From contig JAHLKC010000183.1 in assembly GCA_025449115.1 (NCBI GenBank), positions 1-63,375 on the forward strand: a stretch of 63,375 nucleotides of DNA, read 5' to 3'. Positions 1 through 13,679 of the stretch are shown piece by piece. The translations under genes and the position numbers were made by a program. Every line of letters begins with the position of its first letter. Positions within the stretch are counted from its first letter, which is position 1. Below the pieces are notes generated by a model. That model saw only the letters and a program-made list of their open reading frames with translations, searched no databases and was not told the origin of the DNA. Source of the stretch: Chytridium lagenaria (Eukaryota > Chytridiomycota > Chytridiomycetes > Chytridiales > Chytridiaceae).

Positions 1-3000
1 ATTCTGAGCGGCAGAAGGGTTCAATTGAAACAATCCCCCGCTGAAAGGAGCAACGGTGCTCTTCGAAGCGATCACTGAGCTCGTGGCCGAAGAGGCCTGG
101 CCAGCATCACGATCGGAAGAAACACTAACAGTTACTGGGCCTAGGGCTTGGGCTGGAAGTGTCTTCGAGCTTGCAACTTGTGGCGGAGGCACTTTGATGA
201 CTGAGGCCGGAGGTGCCGGCACTGCGGATATTTTGGGGGCAACTCCGACCAAAAGCTTCTTCTCAGTGACGACGCTAATAGTCGAAGTCGGAAGTAAAAA
301 TCCACTCGAAGTACCTTCTTTTGGTGCTTTGACCGCATGTTCCAACTTTCCAGTCTTGGATGAAGAAGGTATGTTGCCAGGTGTCGCAATTGTATTCAGG
401 TCTGAAAAGAGTCAGCAGGCCAAGAACCCATCATAGAATAAACCTACCTCCGACATATATTTTGTTCGTCGGAATTTGTACCGACTTGAACATTCTCGCA
501 AAACCCTGTCCTCAGAACCATACTTTTAAGTGTCGCATCTGCCAGTTCAACAGACCCCTTAGGCCGTAAACTCCCATCATCATTGTCGATTTTTGGAACC
601 TGAAAAACTGAACGCGAAACTTCTGTAGTCTGATGAACGGGTGAGGGGGAAGATGTCAACTTCAACCCTTCAACGTCCTTGGCTATAGCATCAAGATTCT
701 CGGATAACAAAAGTGCTTGTTTCGTTAGGTGTCGCACATTCTTGCAAATATTTTCCCATTCACCCCGCCTAATTAAAAATCAAAACACAGCAAACACAAA
801 TGAATCGTTACCTAGCGAACCTATTAGCTTGAGCGTCCGCAATATTTGCTCTACAAGAATCAAAAAGACTAGTTACGTCTGTGACTCGCTCATCCAATTT
901 CTATTTAGGTTAGATACGCCGGCAGTTTCCACATAACTTTAATCTTCCTAATTAGCTGCAACCTCATTCCTTCAATTTCCGGGCCTAAACCCAGTTTTTT
1001 ATCCGTGAAAGACGCTGGATTTTTCACTGATATAAAAAGATCATCAACCACTGGTCTTTTCGCATGAACTAAAGTATGTTAAATTTCGATTGCCATTTAT
1101 AACTCACTCTGCTTAAGAGCGTCTATACAGCCTTCCACCACAGATTTTGTAGTCGAAATCAGAGAGTCTGATTCATTTGCCATTCTCTTCAAGTCACCCA
1201 GCTGTGCCTCAATTGAATTTGCAACGGATTTTTTAGGATTACGCTCTCTGGCGATGCCTGGAAAGCAATTTCGACAACATTATGGAATAGAATGTCAAGC
1301 TTCAAAACGTCAGAAAAGTAGAGATAATGAAAATCAACCTTTTTCAAATCCGTGCCTAAATCAATCCAAGTTGACACACAGAATTTCACATAATCCTAGA
1401 CTGATTAGATAAACAAAGTAATAATGAATACGTCAGCGGCAGCAAAGTCTGCTATTTCCTCCGCATCCGTTTTAACAGTGGGGTGCGGTGAGGCAACAGA
1501 AGTGATGGGTTTCGGTTGCGTTGGGCCTAACGAAGTGTTGAACTCCAAAAAGCTTTTTGTTGGAGCAATAAAAGGTGGTGGGGGTGTCTTCAAAAAAGCC
1601 GAGCTAGATGAACTACCCGGAAAAGTTGACACTTGGCCAGGTGGAGTCGCTGGTGTAAATGGTTTCGATACGACCGAAGGACCTGCGAACGGCACAGAGG
1701 CGAATGAAGGAATAGGTGACGCAGCAGTTGAAACAGGCGCCGACGTCTGCGCTGGCAATGTAAATGCCGGGATTGCGGATAACCCCAATGATGACGTTGC
1801 TGGCAGTTTAGCAAAATTTTTGGATTCGAAAGACGCCGAAGACGTGGCAAGTGGAGAAGCTGATCCGGAATTTCCTGCGGACGTAGGTGCCACATCTTTT
1901 TCCGGTGTTTTAACCTTCCCGAAATTCAAAGTAAAAGGTTGGAGGGGACTTGGTGGTGGCGGGAAACCCTGTCCAGGCTCCGGCTTCGGCGTTTCCACCC
2001 TCTGAGATGACGATTCAGCCTTCGGAAGAAAAGAAAATCCAGGCTTTGAAGGTTGTACGTTCGGTCCAAGCTTAACCGGCTCCTCTTTGAGTTTCGACGA
2101 AGCGGAAGGCGCGAAAGAAAAAGAGAACGGCTGCACAGAGCTCGTTGATGTAGGCGGAGCAGGCGGCGGAGGTATCAGCTTCACTACGGGTAAATCACCC
2201 TTTGATGATGAACTGGGCTCGTTCTTGATTTTGGATTCAGGAATTGCTGGGCTTTGAACTTCGTGTACCGGACTTGGCAATTCCGCCTTACAAGTATTTA
2301 GATTTTCAGACTAGAAGGCAACCAACCTTCTCGGCCCCGAACTTCTTTGCAGCCTTCATTTCTGGGCAAGAAAAACGTTCTCCTGATAGCGGCGAGTACA
2401 GGTAATGGTAAGCCAAAATGCATCCATCAGTGTTTAATACGAAAACGATAGGTGATGGCGGAAAATCACCAGAATCTTTTGGAGATTGCGGGACTCTCTC
2501 AGTATTAGTGAAATCTAAGGCTAGGCCTAGAGGTAAAGTGTCTTCATCTGTTGAATTGAGCGGTAAAGTAATCCGGCGCTCATCTGGAAGAACCCATTCG
2601 GCCCATTCCTTGTCATCAGTCTTCCCATAAATCACAAATTCATTGGCAAACGTATTTCCCACAATTAGTGTATACGTGATAGCAGGTCCGCTTAATTGGT
2701 AAGAGTTTTAGAATAAATAAAAACTTACATTGACCTCACTATAGACAAATAGTGCGAAACAGGAGTTTGAACTTCATTGTAAAATGTCGGGTCCGTGAAT
2801 TGTAGATACTTCGTTACTTTCTGCTTTTGGTTAGAATCAACCAATTCTAATAAAGTGTACCGGTGTTCCGCTCTGAGAAACAATGTAGACGTAGACAGAG
2901 TCCCCAGCAATGTATGTCGCGGCGAACATTTTATCCTCAAACCACAAAACCGCATTGACTATAGAATCAACACCTGAATAAAGTTGTTCTTATACCATAA

Positions 3001-3859
3001 ACAGTGGAGTCCAATTCAGGAGGCGGAGGGACTCTATTAGCTACCGATCCATCCGGTTTAAGTTGAAGAATAAAGCCGTCTTTAGTGCCTGCTGCAAGCT
3101 GTTTCCCTTTTTCGACTCCAGCAGACTAGAAATAGCTAAGCATGCTCGTCGAAGTAAAACACCTACTGCATGTTATCTTTATGATCGAAGGCTACTGCTG
3201 TTTCGTCGAATTTGCCAAAAACTACCTCTCCCGTCTCCCCTTAAAGCAGCAAAGGTTTCCGGATAAGCCTCAGGATTAGCTTGTACATCCACAAAGGCTT
3301 GCTCAGGACTGGAGGTGTGTATAGTCACAAAAGATGCTTTCCGCTGGAAAGAAAGATATCAGGTCGGGCGAGTGCATGCAGGGCAGTAAAAACTAGCAAG
3401 CAAATAAAAACCTCAAGAAGAGAAATAGCATCATATAGCCGGATCTCCCCATCACCAGTCGAGGCCAATACATGCAGTTCGTCTGCTGAAATCCGCAGTT
3501 GGTAGACTCCTTCGGGAATCGACACTTCATAACCGCGTGTGAAATCCTCGTAAGCTTGCTTTGGCGCATTGCTAATGACCTCTCGCACATCCTTAGTTAA
3601 TGCGAAACCAAAGCCTTTGCAGATTAGCCAAAGGTCTTCAGAATGAATTCAAACCGTCTGATGTTCCGTACACAATGTAGCCATATATGTTAGATATAGC
3701 AAGAAGGAACGCCTGCGCACAATCGCCAATCCCATCAGAAACATTGAGCTTGACTTCTGTCTGAAGCTGCCTCAACTCCACATACTAGGGATGAATCAGC
3801 GTAAACCAACACCTTTGACCAACATCCACATCGTCCGAGTGCCCACAAGTGACGGACAT
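1..3859 (-). CDS. NUP159: Nup159/Nup214-like FG nucleoporin (3' end beyond window)
   Basis: Cytoplasmic-side nuclear pore protein; the family docks the mRNA export helicase Dbp5 through an N-terminal beta-propeller. Seen: a start MSVTCGHSDD at 3859, then propeller blades across several short introns. These include LLAISNIYGYIVYGTSDG-type sequence near 3660-3710 and SPIVFVLNTDGCILAYHYL near 2400-2480, both characteristic of this propeller. From about 2280 to 1400 a Pro/Ser/Lys-rich linker follows with scattered phenylalanine motifs (QPFSFSF, GFSFLPK, PFTLNFG) instead of dense FG repeats. Downstream, 740-440 looks like a helical segment, and 440-1 is again Ser/Pro/Ala-rich coding sequence that is still open at base 1, so the gene is truncated by the window. 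It is transcribed divergently from the PHD gene. Exon borders were inferred by eye. Alternative: another propeller-FG nucleoporin, judged less likely. Confidence 0.8.
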
Positions 3860-3905
3860 TTTCTCTCTAAAAGAGACCTAATTTTTTCAAAGTAGAAATC
3901 TTCAT
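3860..3905. promoter_or_regulatory. 46-bp divergent intergenic promoter
   Basis: Only 46 bp separate the start codons of the divergent nucleoporin and PHD genes, so both promoters and 5' UTRs must share or overlap this stretch, or initiation lies inside the opposite gene. No TATA-like box is evident. The function is inferred from position only. Confidence 0.4.
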
Positions 3906-5377
3906 ATGAGACGACGAAGGACCATCGAAGAGGACGAGGACGAGTCAGATGATGCTTCAAGCTGTAGTAGCGAGGAGGAAGGATGCGATATCTGCAAAGG
4001 ACATGGGACTTTGATCCTCTGTGATGGTAAAGTGGGCGGAGAAGCTTGCGAAATCAGTGGCGTTCATTTAAGTGGGTAAGTGCGAAAGTAACATTAAACC
4101 AACTTTCTTGCAGAATGCTACAAGCCTGGAACTCAAGTTCCTGAAGGCGACTGGCTTTGTGATAGATGTGCGGATAGTGTCCCTTTATCTGAGTGAAACT
4201 CGCGTGCTGTCCGTCTACCGAAGGCATTGTGCGAAGGACAAACCTTCCTGGGCAATATATACATGCAATCTGCGCTTTGTGGAATCCCAGCATTGGTATT
4301 GATCCAGGAGACGGTCCCATTCGTGTGGATAATGTTCTCTCGACATTGGGAAAGCCTTGCAACCTCTGCTTAAAGCTGAGCCAACAAGTAACAAAGGATT
4401 CCGCGCTAAATGTTATCGACAGGATTGTACAAAGTATGTTTTTTTTGGGAGGCGACTTTTAAGTAGTTGTAGCTATTTTCATATTACCTGCTCTATAGCA
4501 GCTGGTCACCTGACACCAGCAAGAAATAAGAGTGCGAAAAACTCTCCTCATTTATTGCTTTGCTCATCACATGCAAAAGACCGGGAGGCGACTAGTATTC
4601 AAGGAGTTCCGCGGGCGCCTTCTTCTGTCTCGACCGCTCAGAAGCGGAAGAGAGCAGATGGTGAACCAGAAGCCGACATAAATGAGGGGAGCGACGATGA
4701 TCCAACGAAAGAAAGGAAAGATGATGTATCCACGTTGGATGCGAAGCGATCTAAACCGTCAACCCCATTAGAAAGTAAACCGGATGTAGTAAAGAAGACC
4801 GCGGGGATTTTTGTGAATGCGAGCTCGCAAACGGTCAAAAGCTCTGCTATGGCGGATAAGGGGAACCGGATTAAAGTGGAGGCAGATGGGTATGGCATTT
4901 CATGGGTTGAGATTGCTGAAAGTTGCAGTGTACCAGAAAAGGTAGTTCTTGCGGATTCGGACAACATGATGCGACTGCTGGAAAAAATATCTCAAGATGT
5001 GAAGACATTGGTTCAAACTCAAAGTAATGAGGCATGTGTTTTAAAACAATTAACATTTGTATTTGTTCTATGCAGAGAATCAACGTGCCCCGCCACAGCA
5101 GTCTACATCGGGTCTTGACCAGTTGATGGATCAGTCATTTGGTATTATCGAAAAGTCAAAGGCGAATAGGGAAGATGAGGTCCGAGCACTTCAAGCCGAG
5201 ATTAGATCTCTGCAAACAAAAATTAGCGATAGGGATATGGCCCTTGCGACGTTGCGAAAGGATCTTGTTACAATATTTGGGCTGCTTAAGTTGTCTTCAA
5301 AGCCGCCAGAAGAACAGAAAATTGACGAGTATATTGGCATTGTGAAGAGCATGTTGTTAAAGCACACAAATATATAA
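3906..5377 (+). CDS. PHD-zinc knuckle-extended PHD (PZP) chromatin protein
   Basis: Histone-reader protein of the AF10/BRPF/JADE type of PHD-Zn knuckle-ePHD module. The start MRRRRTIEED precedes an acidic stretch. The first PHD follows: EGCDICKGHGTLILCDG, then HLKCYKPG after a 42-nt intron (4072-4113), then EGDWLCDRC. The ePHD half reads LACCPSTEGIVRRTN, then YIHAICALWNPS, CNLC, CYRQDC, FHITCS and a final C..H, with a 39-nt intron near 4434. The C-terminal half is Lys/Glu/Ser-rich and ends in a coiled coil (residues encoded 5150-5330). Oddity: between LCDRCADSVPLSE and VKLACCP the frame shifts at about 4192, where one base seems missing (a 17-nt intron is formally possible but unlikely). It converges on the TPR gene, 27 bp away. 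No catalytic domain is visible, so it is probably a subunit of an acetyl- or methyltransferase complex (inference). Confidence 0.8.
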
Positions 5378-5404
5378 TCCGCAAATATATAATCCACATA
5401 TGTA

Positions 5405-8400
5405 TCATGGCCGGACATCTGTATTGTATATAATATTTCGAGCGAAATCTCCCATGGCTTCCAATTGTCGGGCTTGGTGACCTCGCCTGAAGAAGAAATC
5501 AAAAAAGCGTGTTAATATAGCAATACCAGTATCGAAAAAGTCTTACGTTTCTCCTCTTAAAAGGTATGTTATAGAATCAAATGGTGTCAGCTTCAGAACC
5601 ATGGAAAAATCAAGATCTGCTTCGACGTGTTTTCCTAGAAAAATGAGAACAGCTGCTAAGTTTACCACGAAAATACCAAGTTTTTGAAATAAGCTGCCCT
5701 GTTGAAGTATATTTCAGCGCGGCGTGGACTCATTTTAATTGCTTGATTAAAGTCGTTAAGCGCGCCATCCATATCTTTTGTAAAAGTGAGACGCCAAGTT
5801 AAATAATAAATAATTACCCTCCAACATAGCTTGTGTAATCCCACGATTCAAAATAGCTGACACATCCTTTGGATCTAATGCAAGAGCCTCGTTGTAATAT
5901 TGGAACGCCATCTCCCATCGTCTCTGCGAAAAGTACAAGGTTTGCAGCATTGAAGAAAGCAAGGCTGTACTTGGAATCGACGCGGATAGCAGCCTTACAA
6001 TAGTTAGCTATGTCTCATTTAGCTTTGAAACCTTATAACTTTGCAGAGCAGACATATTGTCCTCGAGCGCTTGGTAAATAACACCTTGGTTAACCAAATA
6101 TTCCGCATTATCGGGTGTGATTGACTTAAAATTTAGAAGGTTGACTTGAACCGGCACTTACGATGGCCCTTGACACATCGACTAACGCTCCAAAGTAATT
6201 TCGCATACTACAATGCACTACTGCACGACCTTCCAGAGCTGGTGTGCATTTTGGTTGAATGGCTATTGCCATCGTGAAAAGTTCCCATGACTTCAAACGT
6301 TAGCATTGCAATAGTGATGGATCCTACCTTCTTAAATCGATTCTCCATTTGCATTGTATAGCCCATATTGACATATGCTTCAGTACACTTTGGATACAAG
6401 TGAATGACCCTTGCGTAATCACGCCTGAAGGATTAAAGTTTTTGATTAAAAGAGGCTTACCTGGCAGACTTCGAGTCATTGATAGAAGCATACACATTTC
6501 CACGACCCAAATAAGCCTCAATAAGGTAAGGATTGACTCTAATTGCCTGGATATTTGTTGGCTCAAGCATTGAATGGAACTTAACTGAAGAAAAGGCGTC
6601 CAAGGATTCGGATATACGACCGACTTTCTGAAGGCACAAAGCCAGTAGACCATGCAAGCGGGCATCTCCAGGGAAATTATCTCGGGCTGCATAGAGATCA
6701 AGTAATGCGTTTTCCGCATCGCCTTGTTTCCAGTAAATAAGCCCTCTGTTTCTATATGCATTCTAAAACCAGATGAGAATAGTTTTTATAATCACATACG
6801 GAATCGTTGTGGAGAAGTAGCACTATACTGTAGTCTTTGATGGCATTATCCAAATCGTCAAGGAGTTGAAATGTGACGGCGCGATTGTAAAATGCAAAGT
6901 GGCATGCCTATGATGTTAAACGAAGAGATTGCCCAAATCAAGCTTACTTTATCCAGCTGAATAGCTTTTGTAAAATCGACAATGGCGAGACCGTATTGAT
7001 GGAGTTTGCATTTGCAAGCTCCACGGAGAAGGTGTGCTCTTATACTTGTTGGCTCAAGTTTAAGAGCCTCATTGCAGTCCTCAATCCCTTCTGTATAGGC
7101 GCCTATATATCAAGTTGGCTCATGGTTATATATAAAGCTACTTACCTCTAGCATGATAATAAGATGCTCTTGTAAGATAAGCCTCGAAGAACTTCGGGTC
7201 GTATTTTAAGGCTCTGTCCAGATCAACGACCCCACGAGAATTACCCTCGTGGAGCTTGCACAGTCCACGGTGATAGTGCGCCTATTGTGACATAAGATAT
7301 GTTCGTGACTCATCCATACCTTTGCGAATCCAGGGTTTTGTGCTATACAGCGAGAAAATTCTGCGATTGCATGAGGCCAGTCCTTTAAGTTCTCGTAGCA
7401 TATTCCTCTTTGGAGATAAATTTGCGGCTCCTTCTTGTTATATTCCAGAGCTTTTGATAAAATCCCTTATAGCACCTTAAAATAAAGGAGTGAGGAACAG
7501 TAAAAACCACAGTGGGATATCACCTTCGTTATCATTGCATTTGACTCTAGCTTTTGCAATGAGCATAAACAGGGCAGGGTCTTCGATCGTTTCAAGTTTG
7601 CTCCTCTGGTTGAACTCAGATATAATTTGCTTGTACTTTCGTTGAAAAGACAAAACCAATGCTCTCTATGCTAATTTAATAAGATAAATGAGGCGACATT
7701 ACCTGGACAAAGGTTTGCGCAATACTTGAATTCAGCTCAAATGCTGAATGGAAATCGTATGTTGACTCCTTCATACGACTTCAACAACGTCAGAATCGAC
7801 ATGATGGGTTACCGCATAATTTAGTTTCTTACCCTTGCTTAAGCAGAAGCTTGCCGCGGTAGAGATATAGTAAGTGATCACTAGGAATCATATGTATTGC
7901 TTTTGAGTAATCGCGAATGGCTCGATCAATAAAGCTCATAGAAGCCAAAACCCTTGGTTTTTTAGCCCTTTTATCTAACATAGAGTTCGCATCGCCCATT
8001 TCTCCAAATGAATCACTGTGCAATATCTGAAATAGATCTCCCCGGCACAAATAAGCGCGAATTTGAATTGGATCTGAAAATTATTTAACTTTGGAAAAAG
8101 GGGCAATTCTTTGCATACCGTGCTGAATTGCCTTATTAAAACACTCCAAAGCCTTGTAAAATTCATTAAAGTAGCGCATGAAAATTATTCCGAGATTAAG
8201 CCATGCAATAGACTTGGATGGTTCCAAGTCGACCACTAAAGGAATTAGAGATATCGGCGAAGACAACAAACCGGTAGTATAATCAATGATTGCTAAGTCG
8301 TACTTCTTTAGCTTGTAATATAGAACGGCTAATAGTATTGGTATAGTTAAAAAAAAAATGACTTCACCTCTTTGGAAAAATGCTTCAGTGTTTGAAGGCC

Positions 8401-11400
8401 CGTCATCCAAAAGTATAGATACGCTCATATCCTCTATCGCCCTACGTCTATTCCGTTCGCGAAAGCAAACATCCACGATGGTAGAACACATCCGCTCTAT
8501 CAGGAGCCAGCTGTATTGCCATGGTCAAATCTCTCAGTGCCTCATCCCACTTGGCCAGATAAGCATACGCTCTACCACGATATAAAAACGCTTGCCCATT
8601 TAAAGCATTGAGGCGCAAAAGTTTCGTGAAAGCTTGAATCGCATCATCCCATAACTGCCTTTGGAAGCTGTAAACTGCCAAGTTATGGATGGCGTGTTCG
8701 TTTGACGGATCCAGTTGCCGAACCATTTTAAAATCCTCATTCGCGTACACCATTTCCTAAGAATTTATGAAAAGAGATTTCGCTGAAAGTTTTACATTTT
8801 CGAGTTCAAAGAGGCAGGCTCTTTGGTAATATCCATCAGGGTCTTCCGGTTTTAAGCGAATAACTTGCGAATAGTTCACAATAGCTAGCTTTACCATGCC
8901 TTTAATGTCTATTAGCATAATTTTGTAGAACGGTCAAAAAAAAACCTGCAACGTTTGTATCTAAAGGAAGTCCTGGTTGACGTTCTTCCTTAATTACCTC
9001 TTGATAGATACGAGCTTTGGATTGGAAGGCACCAAGGTGCAGTTTATTCGAGTCCGTTATCGCATCAAGATCCTTCAATGCACCCTCCACATTATGTAGT
9101 CTCAAATGTAATTGATGTCTATGCCACAGCGCATCGGAATTAAAAGGATCTAAACAGTTAGCATGATTAAGAGAATGCGCTACCGTATTGTATGGCTTTC
9201 GATAGGTCCGTAAGTGATTCCTCGTATTTTCCTATTCGTCCGTATAGGATACCTCTTCGTCGGAGGAAGGCAGGTATGGGCAGATTTGATGAGCCGATAA
9301 GCTGCGAGAGCTTCTCAATTTCAACCGACGGCTCCACGACAGCCTCTCCATCGACGGCAGCAGATTCTTCGGGTGGCCCTGGATCGGTCAGAGTGGGATA
9401 ACGTCCTCGCTCATTCGGACTGAGGGTATTCATCCTTCGTATGTTACTATGCACAATCTCATAGAGATTCGGCCCAGCTACAATGGCGGCAGCTGCATTT
9501 CCTTTTGAAGACGAATCTCCTCTTTTTCCATCCTCTCCGTTTCCTTTTCCACGTGATTGCCCCACATCGGTAGCTCTTGAGATGGAGCTAAAACTGCTCC
9601 CTCTACTTATTCCCACGGACGCGCTCCCTGGACGTGTCGAGGAGGGTGTTACAACATTTGATGTGATACTATGACTACTGGAACGGTGACGGCGAAGGTA
9701 AAATGTCACGGGGTCCTCCTGCAAGACTTCACTTTCTCCATTATTTTCCAAAGTATCTTCAAGTTGACCTCCGGGGTCTTCAGGCTTGATACCGGTGGCA
9801 TTTCGTTGCTCGTCTAACTCGCCCCTACTTGGAGGAAGAGATTTGCTTCTTCCTGTAAATGCTTCGTTTCTTTCTAATACGTTCCTTGTAGAACCCTCAG
9901 ATTGTGCAGTGTTGGAACGGGATCTTGCCGGCAATCTCACAACTTTACGGTTTGGTACATTTTCTCGTTCTTTTGTATGAGCCTCTGGTAGTTCGGTTGC
10001 GTTAGCTTCCTTTAATGGACAGTGCTCTTTTCCTGATACTCGCTCTCAGTTTGAGGTGCATCCGGCTCAGACTCCTCTGCATTACCCTACAAAACTTAAT
10101 CGTAACTTATAAAGTACTCTTACATGACCAACAACAGCTTCAGAAAGATGAAGCTCACTGTGAAGTGGTTCTTCTTCGGGCACAATCCGCGGAAGAGTCC
10201 TTGTCAACTTCCCGCTAAAAGGTATCGACTCATCTTCAGTGCGAAGATTTTCTATAGGGAATGACGCAGGTGTGTACAACGAGTTAGAGTTAATCCACGC
10301 ACTAGCTTGCTCTTCGAATGAAAAAGCAACGCCATTAAACGACTCCGGCTTGTTTTCGAAAAACACTGGCGCTTTGTCCGTGACTTCATCATTATTAAAT
10401 TCTTCGTAACCATTTGCAATTTTGGTGGAATATGCGTCCTCCATACCCTAAAGAAAGTTGTAGCTTTATACATCAGTATAACTCACCTCGTAATGTTCTG
10501 GCGACTGATCGGGAGATGTTGGTATAGAATGCATGTGTAGATAAAAGTGTGATTGTTGAGACATCTTGGGGGGTGCTGATAACCATGGATGTCCAAATAG
10601 CTTATTTCTTTCAGCGAGAACCGACTTAAATATTGGCATCGCCGTTCCTAGGATAAGAAGATTGTCCACTCCAAGCTCTGATTCTTCCCACGCAGACTTT
10701 AAATTGAGTGCGTCATCTCGTATCGCGTTCGAATTGTCTTCCAAATGTGGATTATCGTGCCCGAACAAAGAATTCTTTAGGGTTCCGCCGATGGAAGGAT
10801 TCAGTTGTCTCCTTTCTGTTGACGATCTTGATACGCGACCTCGTCATAGACAACGGGTTTGTTGGGGTCGCAACTGTGGTGATAAATATCTCGTTTTCCT
10901 CCAAAATGTCTTCTCCAGGGCACGCGTGGTGATGGTGAGGTCGAATACTGGGCGACGGCGGTGAAATTCCCGCAAATGAAGATGACGAAGTCAGTAGTTT
11001 TTTTGGGTGCTTTACTCGCTTCCGTAGAATATCCGTCAGGCTGAAGCCACCAATCAGTCACAAACCCATCCAAGGCTTCTTTTTCCACGTTCCTCGCCAT
11101 AGCCATACTCACTCTTGAAGACGGTCTATGTGGATCTGCCCTAAGGAATTCATCCTCAATAAACAAATCCTTGAAAGGGAATATTTTTGAATTTCCATCT
11201 CTGTCACTTTGGTTTTGTTGAGGGCTTCTCCTTAAACTACTACTTCTATCATCTGCAGATTGAGTCCTACTTTGAAGCTTTGGGCTGCTCCTCCTACTCC
11301 GTACATCATCCTTCAGCTCTGCCTTTGTCGATTGTGGTGATTTTGTCTTCGATCCTGCGGACCCCTTTTTCATTTCTTTTGATGCTTTCACTATTAAAAA

Positions 11401-13679
11401 GTGAAAAATATTAGATGTTATCAGAGATAGAAATCCATGAGAAAGCCCAATAGAGACAAGCACGTCATTATTACCTTTGTAAGCAGAAGATTTCCTCGAT
11501 ATCGACCGTGAGCTAACCACCGTACTTCCTTCATTGCTTTTTCGCAGAGAAGGTACCATCTTTTCACTTAGAGGGTCTCCGGGGCGATCATGCTCAAGAT
11601 TTAAAGCCTTTTGCGACTGGTGATATCTAGAGCTTGTATTTTCCAAAAATCCGGATGCAGACGTCGCACGTTTGCGTTTAAGATTTAAAAAAATATCCAT
11701 AGGCTCAGCAAATGAAACACTTTTGCTTCTTTGGTGAACCCCACCATATTGTTTTGCAAAAGTCTCTTCGGAGGAGGACTTCTTTAGTCGAATAGTCGTG
11801 CTCCTTTGCGGAATGTCAACGGACTTTACATCAGCTTCCTCCGAATCCGCTGGTTCCAGTTGATCTTCCGGCTCAGGAACGACTTCCGCAACTTTCTGAG
11901 CAACTACGTCTTGGTCCAGTTGTGTAGGCTCCTCAGTTGGAGATAACTGATTGCGCAATTTTCTTGCTCTACTTTGCCAAAACCTCGTGTACTTATTCAA
12001 AACTTCATCAACCTCTTCTAGCGTTTTAAATTCTTCCTCGTCTTCTCCAACAACAGCATCATTTTCCAGAGATTTATGCGATAGTTGCCTTTGGACGCTC
12101 TCTGCTCCCATCTCTCCCATCTCTCCCACCTCTTCTTCCCCTTCCTCCTCTATAAGCTCTTCCTCTTCTTCCTCTGCATCAAAACTTTCAGCTTCCGTAC
12201 TAATACGAGAATCGTGCACGTTAACATCGCCGTCATCGATTTTATGCTCCACATTTTCCGTTTCCACAAGCCCCCGAGCTTCTCCGCCTAGGGCTGAATG
12301 TGATTCTCTTTGCGGCAATAATCGTGCGCGGCTTCCGACCCCACCAAAAAATGCCTCTCTGCTTCAATGGTTCATCGCCCTTCTTACTTCCTTTGCTCGT
12401 ATCCACCTCAGGTGCTCCTGCAGTTTCCACTTTCCTTCCACACAACACTACATTCGACAAAAGAGCATCCGCACACTTTGTATCCACTTTTTTGGTTGTC
12501 TCTACTGAATAAGCATTCAGATTTCTCTGACTCGATCTTGTCGACATTGTCTCAGTCCCTGCAGTTTTGGTCTCCGAAGTAAATCTCATTCCGTTCGCTG
12601 GCGAGCTCAGACGTTCTGGTCTCTTTTCCGGATGTTCAAACGTCAGACTCGAGTTTTTAATTTCAGGTATCTGACCGTGTCCACTCATTGGATATCTAGT
12701 CATGGATGCGTTACTGGGAACAGCACCGACACCTCCAAGAATCGTGATGGTAGGAGTAGGCTGATGAATCAATATGGAATCAACCTCCTCGGTAGCTGAG
12801 GAAGATCCTTGATTAACATCGCCCTTGCTTCCGTAGGGTGACTCGGTTTGGAACGTTTTTTGAGGCAGGAAGCTGGCAGAATCAAATGTTACAACCGAAG
12901 GTCGTTTATACATGTCACCCGAGTTCTTATCCAGCGGCATTCCAAACCCAATTCCTTTGGACGGGTATAAAAGTTCTGAAGCCACCATCCCTGCAACAGA
13001 CATAGCTCGTGCGTCAATAATTACATTAGGTCTTGGTTTCTCAGTTACGGTGTCCTGATCCTCGCAGCCTTCGACCACAGGTAAAGGTGGGAGAGCTGGT
13101 AGCCCCGGGTGCTCAAGATGGTCATGACTTGTATCTCTATTCTCGATCTGAAGAAGAACGGGATCGTAATCATGGTGATGATGGTGATGTGCTACAGGTT
13201 TGTTTTCGAATGGCTTTCCGTTTCCCGTTGCCATAGGTGTCCCAACAGACCGTTGAGGAGAAAATCCACCATTCCCGGGACCAGGAGAATTTAATAGTCC
13301 ATTAACTCCAGGACTCTGTCGCTTAGCATTAGGCGATGACCGCTGCTTGCTCTTGGAATGCAAACGCGATATCTTTGGTACAGCAATCTTTGTACCGTCG
13401 GCAGCCAAACCTAAGTTGATATGGTAAGTTTTTTTGTGCATCTGTTTGAAAGAAAGACTATCGATGTATACTTGAAACTACAGCGTTTGAATTGTTAATG
13501 CCGCCGTCTTTAGCAGTAGCCGCAGCATCTTTCTGCGACTGTGCATGGGCATTAACCTTTAACTTTTCAAAGATATCTTTCCCAGCTTTCACCGCTTCCC
13601 TGTTATAAAAGTAGTACGCAATGATTATTAGGCTACATAAAACTGTAATCGGTGTAGCTCGCTCGCTCGCTCGCTCCAT
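5405..13679 (-). CDS. giant TPR-repeat protein with disordered N-terminus (TTC6-like)
   Basis: The 3' half (10.0-5.4 kb) encodes a long array of tetratricopeptide repeats over many short exons. Typical helices are AIRDYSKAIHMIPSDHLLYL, ALECFNKAIQHG, ALRDLTMAIQLAPDRADV and AFQYYNEALALDPKDVSAIL; it ends in GDFARNIIYNTDVRP at 5405. The 5' half (13.7-10.0 kb) is low-complexity, Ser/Arg/Glu-rich, with an acidic run near 12.15 kb and a His tract near 13.2 kb. TPR arrays are protein-interaction scaffolds; the architecture resembles the cilium-associated TTC6 group, which would fit a zoosporic fungus (inference). The start at 13679 is uncertain: the hydrophobic stretch LCSLIIIAYYFYN may be an intron. 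Near 10.80 kb the frame breaks (intron, indel or gene boundary), so the disordered part could be a separate gene. Coding in between looks continuous otherwise. Confidence 0.6.

Noticed and set aside
1424..2005. Long plus-strand open frame opposite the nucleoporin linker
   Set aside because: It is a shadow of the Pro/Ser-rich minus-strand exon; its Gly/Val/Ala-rich translation matches no family, and the minus-strand frame is continuous with the propeller exons.
1424..2280. Possible FG-repeat-rich domain comparable to yeast Nup159
   Set aside because: Only sparse phenylalanine motifs are present, not dense FG repeats, so I call it a nucleoporin from the propeller and linker and not from FG density.
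4192..4192. Programmed frameshifting as the explanation for the PHD gene break
   Set aside because: There is no slippery heptamer at the site, and many unrelated genes in the window show similar breaks, so error or mutation is more likely.
11951..12508. Plus-strand Ser-rich frame of 185 codons
   Set aside because: It is antisense to the acidic Glu-rich tract of the TPR gene; the Ser run is the complement of GAG/GAA repeats.
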